DNA of 64,000 nucleotides. It comes from Diphasiastrum complanatum (taxonomy: Eukaryota; Streptophyta; Lycopodiopsida; Lycopodiales; Lycopodiaceae). Shown one piece after another: positions 57,961 through 64,000 of the stretch (position 1 is the first letter of the stretch; each line of letters begins with the position of its first letter). The stretch is taken from positions 46,250,147 to 46,314,146 of the forward strand of contig CM055110.1 in assembly GCA_029204225.1 (NCBI GenBank), in the 5' to 3' direction. The translations under genes and the position numbers were made by a program. Under the pieces are notes generated by a model that was not told where the DNA came from, made no database searches, and worked only from the letters and a program-made list of their open reading frames with translations.

Positions 57961-59159
57961 GAGTCTGAGTTATGATTCACCAATCCCAACTCTCCAAATT
58001 CCCTAGATCATACCATATCATAAGAGTATATCACAATTCTTTAAAGACACATGAGTTGTTTCAAAAAAGTCCTTTCCATCTGAAAAGTTTCAGACTTTTT
58101 CAGCACACACACGGTGCCTATATAAGGATTATAGTCCCAAAAACGCCCTTACTTTAAACATGGCACTAAGTGTCACTCAAAAGTTAGGGTTCTAATCTAG
58201 AATACATCTAGAATTTACTCTTAAGTTCTAATCTAGAATATCTTAAGATTCACTGGAACCTCATTACATGAAGTTCTAACTTTTGGCAACCCACAACTAT
58301 CCAACTCTCTTGATTCTTCCGGGATAGCATTCTATCGATTCCAAACTGGAAAAGATAAGGCCCAAAAGTTCTTGTGTATTCTATGCACACAAATTTGTAA
58401 ATGAATCCAAAATGACTCATAAAGGTTGCGACTTATAAGCAATACATCTCAACAATAATATCCATAAGTAAGACCATATTGTTGATTTCCAACAACTAAC
58501 TTAGAAGTAACGCTTCTGATTTAGTTAGCTGTACCAAATTTAGAAAATATTTAAATGTCTAGTTGTGGTACCAAAACACCACTTTTTTAATCTGATTCTA
58601 AATCAATCCTAGGTCTATAAGCAATTCTCAATGAGAAATCACTATAACCTAGTGAGAAATTGTGTCTACACAATTCTCATCAATATGCCTATGTACCAGC
58701 AACTAGTTTATGCATGCAAATAACTTAGTTCAAGGAATACTTTGCAGATCCACAAGATTAAAAGTTTGTACAAAAGGTTTTATAATCCCACAAAGATTCA
58801 CTACATAGCATATCTCTACAAATATCATCTGATCAGTACACAATACTGTCTTAACCGAGAATCCTGTAACTTGGTTATCCTCAAAGAGAATATTTCTCAA
58901 AGAGTACTATTTCACATCCAAAATCTCAACCGAAGATTATCTCAAATGAATATATTGTTAGCATGAATTTCTTTCCTTGCATCAACCCACGGATCTTAGT
59001 TCTTACTAGGATCAAGTTGATTGCTTCCAGCAAGGAACAGGTTTCAACAAACCCCATCTTGCAATAGAATTCTCTAGTTTTGACACAAATCAATCGGACT
59101 TGTAATCAGTAACTCTTGTAATACAAGAGTTTATTCTCATTTCCTTCTGGCGCAACTAA
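57961..59159. other. AT-rich repeat-derived stretch
   Basis: No coding similarity I can name. Fragments of LTR-like AT-rich sequence are likely, but I could not pair them with a second copy. Confidence 0.35.
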
Positions 59160-60433
59160 ACCTTTTGGAAACAGAGAATACGCGCTTGGGGACGGAGGTC
59201 AAAGCCCTACAAGATGAAAAGCTCGACTGGTTAGTTCAACCTGCACCAGACTCAAGGCCACTCTCTCAATCAGAAATGAATCTTCTTCGGTGTCAGGTGC
59301 AGGTTTATAGCCAAACATTTAAATAGCTACTAGGTAGAGTTCAACAAATATCGGGCAAGCGCAACTCACGAGCTCGCCCAGGCCAAACAAGCCCTCAAGG
59401 CTTGCCAAAAATTCATGGAAACGAAGGCCCACCCCACCCCCGTGGTAATTCCAACGCCACCTAATTTTGACGCTGCACAGGCCAGTACCAGCCAAGACCA
59501 AAGCCAGTAGGCAACATGGGGATTCACCCAAGATCAAGGGTCCGAAGGCTAAGACCAAGGACAAACAGATAAGGCTGCTGAGACGCAAGACCAAAGACAA
59601 GGCACAGATACCAGCCAAATCCAAGCCACATCATCCAAAGGTACGCGCACGATATCTGTCAGCTGGGCCTTCTGAAGACCAAAGTCCATGGAGGAGAAAA
59701 TCAACGAATTCCTATCAAAGTATCCCAACGAGTCATCAAGAGGTGGCTGACAGATATTGTTTTCAGCTCAGACAATAAAGGACAAAGAATTGCAAGCATT
59801 ACCTGCCCTCCAACCACAACCAGAGTGGCGTCAGCAGTTGTTCAAAAGAGACCCTACGACCATCAAGGCCTACGTGACGAGTCCGCAACAATTACGGGTG
59901 AACGCCACTTCCTGCCATGTACACGACGATCCAAATGGGTGGAATGCGGCACCCCTCTGGACAATATCACAGTGCAAAATTTTAATTGGCCGATCATACC
60001 ATCAGAATATGGGTGGACTACGGATGTAGATGCCAGAAGGGCTCTCACCACGTTCGCAAATCAATATATCAACTGCCCTGATCCAACAGTCCGCGCGACA
60101 ACCACTTACGCCCGAGACTTAGAACATTTAATGGGCATTGAAACAAAATGGGATGATTTTCTTCCCTCAATATGCTTTGATCCTAATAAGGCGCTAGCTT
60201 CCGACAAAGTCAAAGATCAGCTGCTAGTTGCTCGTGTATATTACCCAGCTGCATTTCTTGGAGATCCCTGGACACGTCGATTCCAAGCATGGGTCGATCA
60301 AGGATGGCTGACAGGAGTCCACAAGTCCTTCCACACGCCCAAGGACTCGAAGAAACTGGACTGTCTCATCTTCATGAAAAATGTTACGGGCTACCTGATC
60401 CACCAGAGGTGGGCAAAGCGGACGCTATACTAA
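59160..60433 (+). pseudogene. Decayed ORF upstream of a gypsy 3' LTR (env-position ORF?)
   Basis: Frames joined by several breaks give a coiled-coil N part (LETENTRLGTEVKALQDEK, HELAQAKQALKACQKFME), a Gln/Ser-rich linker and a C-terminal part open from 59,825 to a stop at 60,433 (GWTTDVDARRALTTFANQY, GDPWTRRFQAWVDQGW). It lies just upstream of an LTR of the family whose other copy has a tRNA-Asp-like primer site. Athila/Tat-type elements often carry an extra ORF at this place. That position is the main argument; I do not recognise the protein itself. Confidence 0.45.
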
Positions 60434-60477
60434 ACCGGTAGAGTGCCGAGGGACCGACACTACTTCAGGCCGTGGGT

Positions 60478-61302
60478 CCTGTTGGAGGTATTCCCAACAA
60501 AGTGTAAATAAATAAAATCGTTCAATAAAATGTGTTGCGAGGGCATGACATCCTGCGCGTATAAGCCCATGGCCCAATGAGCATGTAAGCCAAAGTGTCA
60601 ATAAAATAAAATAGACTTGGGCCTTTGTAATTAAAATAAAACTTGAGGCCCAAAGTCAATTTTAAACTTAGAGTTTACTTTTTAGAGTTGGGTCCAATTT
60701 TGGACTCACATGAATCTTGTGATTTCCAATGTGCTTTTTGTGGACCCTTGGATCAAGTTGGGTCCAAGATGAATAGATAGGATCAATGTGAATATTAGCC
60801 AATAGGATTGAGGGTCAAGGGCCTTCCCCATTTTATAAAAAGGCACCATTTGTACACTATTTGCATGCTTAATAAAGAGGAGGAGACTCTACTATTTTGA
60901 GAGCTCAAGCATGCTCATTTGCTAATCAATCTTGCTTATGCTATTGTTGTGTTTGCTTGTTATTTCCATTTCTTCCATTCTTTTTGTTTGTGATTAGTTA
61001 AGGTTTCTCCATAAGCAATGACATTGAGCATTTGAGCTAACCTCCATCTCATCTCTCTCTCTTTCTCTCTTCTCTTCTCTCTTCCTCTTCTTGTCTATCC
61101 TTTCCCTTCACCCAAAAGCATGATGAATGTTAGTGTAGAGGAGTAGAGTTAAAGGAGGGTAGTGTTAGTGGTGAATAGAGTTAAGGGAGAAAGTAGGAAA
61201 CTAACTAAAAATAGCATCTATGCATAGTTAGGTACCTATCCAGTGATCTAACCCTTGTTGACAGGCGGGAGGGCTATATTACGCGAGATCTTCGACCCTA
61301 CA
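60478..61302 (+). repeat. Gypsy LTR, same family as 3.2 kb
   Basis: It probably starts TGTTGGAGGTATTCCC at 60,478. It has the TATA box TTTATAAAAAGGCACC (60,833-60,848), matches 3,173-3,630 closely, and ends GACCCTACA at 61,302. No primer site follows, which fits a 3' LTR behind the ORF on its left. Confidence 0.72.
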
Positions 61303-62385
61303 ATCTTGCTTGGAGAGCGACTCGAAATGATTTTCCATAAAAAATGGTGTACCATCCATAGCCATAATCATGTTTTTGTTGGGAAGATTGAACATTAAAA
61401 AAAATTATTACTTAAGGCATGTGATAAAAAAAAAGGTACATTTATTTCAAGATTAAATCTAAACATACAATAAAAATACATGCTGTTTTATTACCTTGGC
61501 GTCAATCATTTCAATATGCTTGAATGCTATTGCATTCTTTATGGTGATTCATCCAAAGTTGACTCCAACACAAGGGAATGACTTGATTTTTTTCCAAAAT
61601 ATGAACAAGTCAAGAGTAACATTGCTTATGCCTTGACTTTCTTCTTAAATCTTATGAAATAGAGCCGACATGGCTTTGATAACATTCTCATCAAGCATTC
61701 CTTCTTCATTAAGTTCAAATTGCTTGCATAAATATACACTTGGCTTGCTTATTGATTTTGGTTTTAAATCTAGGCTTAATATCACAAAAATATCGAGTAT
61801 CTGTAGCATTCATTTGATTGGTTTTCCATCATGATAGACAAAGGCAATTTATTTTAGATGATTGGGATGTAAATATTCCATAGACCATTGTTTTTTTTTA
61901 CAATTTTTACAAAACGTATAACAATCTATTGACCACCACATCTCCCAATTATTTAAGTTTTTTTTTTCCCCTGATTAATTAAGACTCTTGAGTTTGACTA
62001 TGGTGGGCAAGAACAATTATAGGATTTGAATCTATATTAGACTCAACATTTTTTGGGTGCAAAACTCTTGGACTACGTTCATGAAGAATATTTAATAAGA
62101 AAGTTTTGAAACAATGTACACTAATATTTAATTTTTTCGTATTTTTCTATAAATACTTTATCTGGATTGACTCTTTATCAACCTCACATTAAGAATAACG
62201 TTTTACCAAATGTTTTCTATTTTTATATCTATGAAGTCACAAATATATACTTTATAATAAAAGAGATTCAAAGATATTTGATAGCACCAAGATTTCTATA
62301 TCCCTCTCAAATGAGGACAATCAATATATATATTTTTTAGATGTCCAAAAATCAATTCCTTTTTTGTAAGAGAAGTTACTAGATT
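61303..62385. other. Unassigned stretch, possibly LINE 3' part
   Basis: AT-rich with long A/T runs. It lies downstream of the reverse-strand LINE coding region and may be its 3' end, but no clear frame or tail marks this. Confidence 0.35.
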
Positions 62386-63850
62386 CTAATATAATATGTA
62401 TAACCTCCCAATGGAGGGTATAAGTAGTACAAAAGTAATGCACTGGTTGGGTCCCAATTTTTCTTTCAAGATAATATTTGAGCTTAATAATCTTTTGAAG
62501 ACAACTACGTAAACCAAAATGAAAAGTTGAGGTAGAATTAAAGAGCATGCATACATCATAAACTTGACTCTAATAAAAGGATCACACATCAAAACCGCTT
62601 TTGTGATAAGGATGGAGATGCATGGCATTAACAATTAATACATCAACTAGAAAGTTGAGGTGGTCCTCGTCACAATCAAGGAGATATAAGGGTGAAGGGC
62701 TTTGGGGACACTAACAAAGTTGAGCATATAGTGGATGAGAAAGTGCTTATGCTCCATGAGATGGATACTAGTGGGTCTCCTGATGATGACTTTTTCCATT
62801 TTTGGTGTGGAGTTCACGAGTTCCAAGGCCCCCCTTTAGGATGGGAGCAATAAACAGTTTTTGGTAGAAGATGCTTTTTCATGTGTTCCACAAAAACACA
62901 CATAGATTTTTGGTCTAGGAGCTGATTGAATAAACAAATTGTAGAGAAAGGACATTGGGTAGGTTATCAAGATGTGCTCAATGATCAAGACTCTCATTAG
63001 AAAAATAAGTTGTAGGAATTCAATTTGTTGAGTTTCAAGGGAAAAGTGTCATGGTTCCAAGAAAATTTCTCATTGTGAGTTAGGGAATTCCCAAAGGGGA
63101 TGCTAAGGAGTTTAATAATGTCTTTATAGAGGATGAATTTGAGGCCAAGATTGGACACCCAAGTCAGTGGGGGTGTTGTACACGAAGATAAAGAGCCCAA
63201 AGTCAACAATTTTTATGACCGAGGGGAAAAGTGGAAAAACATGTGTAAAGTGTCAAATTTAGTTCTATTTGTGCCAATGGTCCATGGCCATGAAGACGGT
63301 GAGGTCATCGACAAATCACAAGGAGACGGTTGGGCCAGAAGGGAAAAATAAGAGCCTTTGCTAAAATTGCAATTAATAGCGGAGCTAAATGCATAGCTCA
63401 AGGGCTCAAAGACAATGGTGAAAAGATAAATAGACATGGAGCAAGATTGACAATTAACCCATTTGAACGGTAATTTCTTAGAGGAATTTTGGGGATTAGT
63501 TTCTAGTCTAGAAATGGCCCATTGGTTGATGTGGGGGGGAGATAATTTTGTAAGATGTTTCAATAATATTGTGAGGAAACTAAAATATGTGATACTTCAA
63601 GAGTGCTTTCATAAATAATATTGAGGTCTACAATAAGACTAGGATGAAAGCATTTCTTGTTGGTGGTTTCTAGATGTAGTGGATGCTATATAATTTCAAG
63701 GAACTCTCAACAAAATAAAAAATGATAGGGGTAATGCCATACGATCTGAGAGTCTTCAGACTCTGTAGGGATATAAGAGTATAATGAAGCTCATCAATGG
63801 TGAGGCCAGAAAAGGTCTTTTCATATTACTGGGGGAAAGGGGGAAGGGGA
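62386..63850 (-). pseudogene. LINE (non-LTR) reverse transcriptase fragment
   Basis: The minus strand shows the second half of a LINE RT across several frames: SMSIYLFTIVFEPLSYAFSS (the SPYLF..VSEALS region), FVDDLTVFMAMDHW (catalytic box) near 63,290-63,330, and NLGLKFILYKDIIKLLSIPF near 63,090-63,150. ISILITKAVLMCDPFIRVKF lies near 62,570-62,630. Order and spacing match plant L1-type elements. Frameshifts and stops are frequent. Confidence 0.75.
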
Positions 63851-63853
63851 AGG

Positions 63854-64000
<147 letters not shown>

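Overview
The window reads as nuclear DNA of a land plant with a repeat-rich genome. Three things point there: a split FKBP53-type nucleoplasmin-like/PPIase gene with GT-AG introns of 5-6 kb, many Ty1/copia and Ty3/gypsy fragments with initiator-Met-tRNA-type primer sites, and long GA/TC microsatellites. I cannot name the species. A fern or another non-angiosperm lineage is possible but not shown. I found no tRNA, rRNA, CRISPR or bacterial-type features.

Layout. 1-15.1 kb is nested LTR retrotransposon DNA. It holds a reverse-strand copia fragment, a gypsy LTR/primer site/gag, and a copia element ('A') inserted in another copia ('T'). The A/T complex was then inverted in part, and a GTCTA target duplication still marks both ends of A. 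A separate LTR and a shortened copy of it follow at 13.65-15.14 kb. 15.1-18.5 kb is mostly unassigned, with a coiled-coil-like fragment and a 100-bp (GA)n tract. 18,555-34,262 (+) is the clearest host gene: ten exons joining in frame to a 455-residue FKBP53-like protein. Intron 4 holds a decayed gypsy pol and intron 5 holds several repeats. Its last exon has a decayed duplicate just downstream. 36.6-38.0 kb has Helitron-like hairpin sequence followed by a tandem array of about 78 bp. 38.9-43.8 kb (-) holds exon-like segments of an unrecognised gene interrupted by an LTR. 44.8-50.3 kb is copia/chromovirus debris.

51.4-55.5 kb is the most interesting part. Two genes diverge from a motif-rich intergenic region. 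The forward gene encodes a CENH3-like histone H3 fold, a basic linker and a Ulp1/C48 SUMO-protease-like domain. I know of no such fusion. The reverse gene is unrecognised, and its frame is broken only by TGA codons, as expected from CGA decay at methylated CpG. The region between them carries five copies of TATCGCACTTGTGC (one with a mismatch) and about nine CACGTG/CACATG cores. Both genes carry lesions here, so they may be decayed copies, a silenced mobile module, or partly mis-sequenced.

55.9-58.0 kb is reverse-strand chromovirus sequence (integrase, chromodomain, LTR). 59.2-61.3 kb is a decayed ORF followed by an LTR of the same family as the one near 3.2 kb. 62.4-63.8 kb is a reverse-strand LINE reverse transcriptase fragment. 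The window ends in about 146 consecutive G, probably an artefact.
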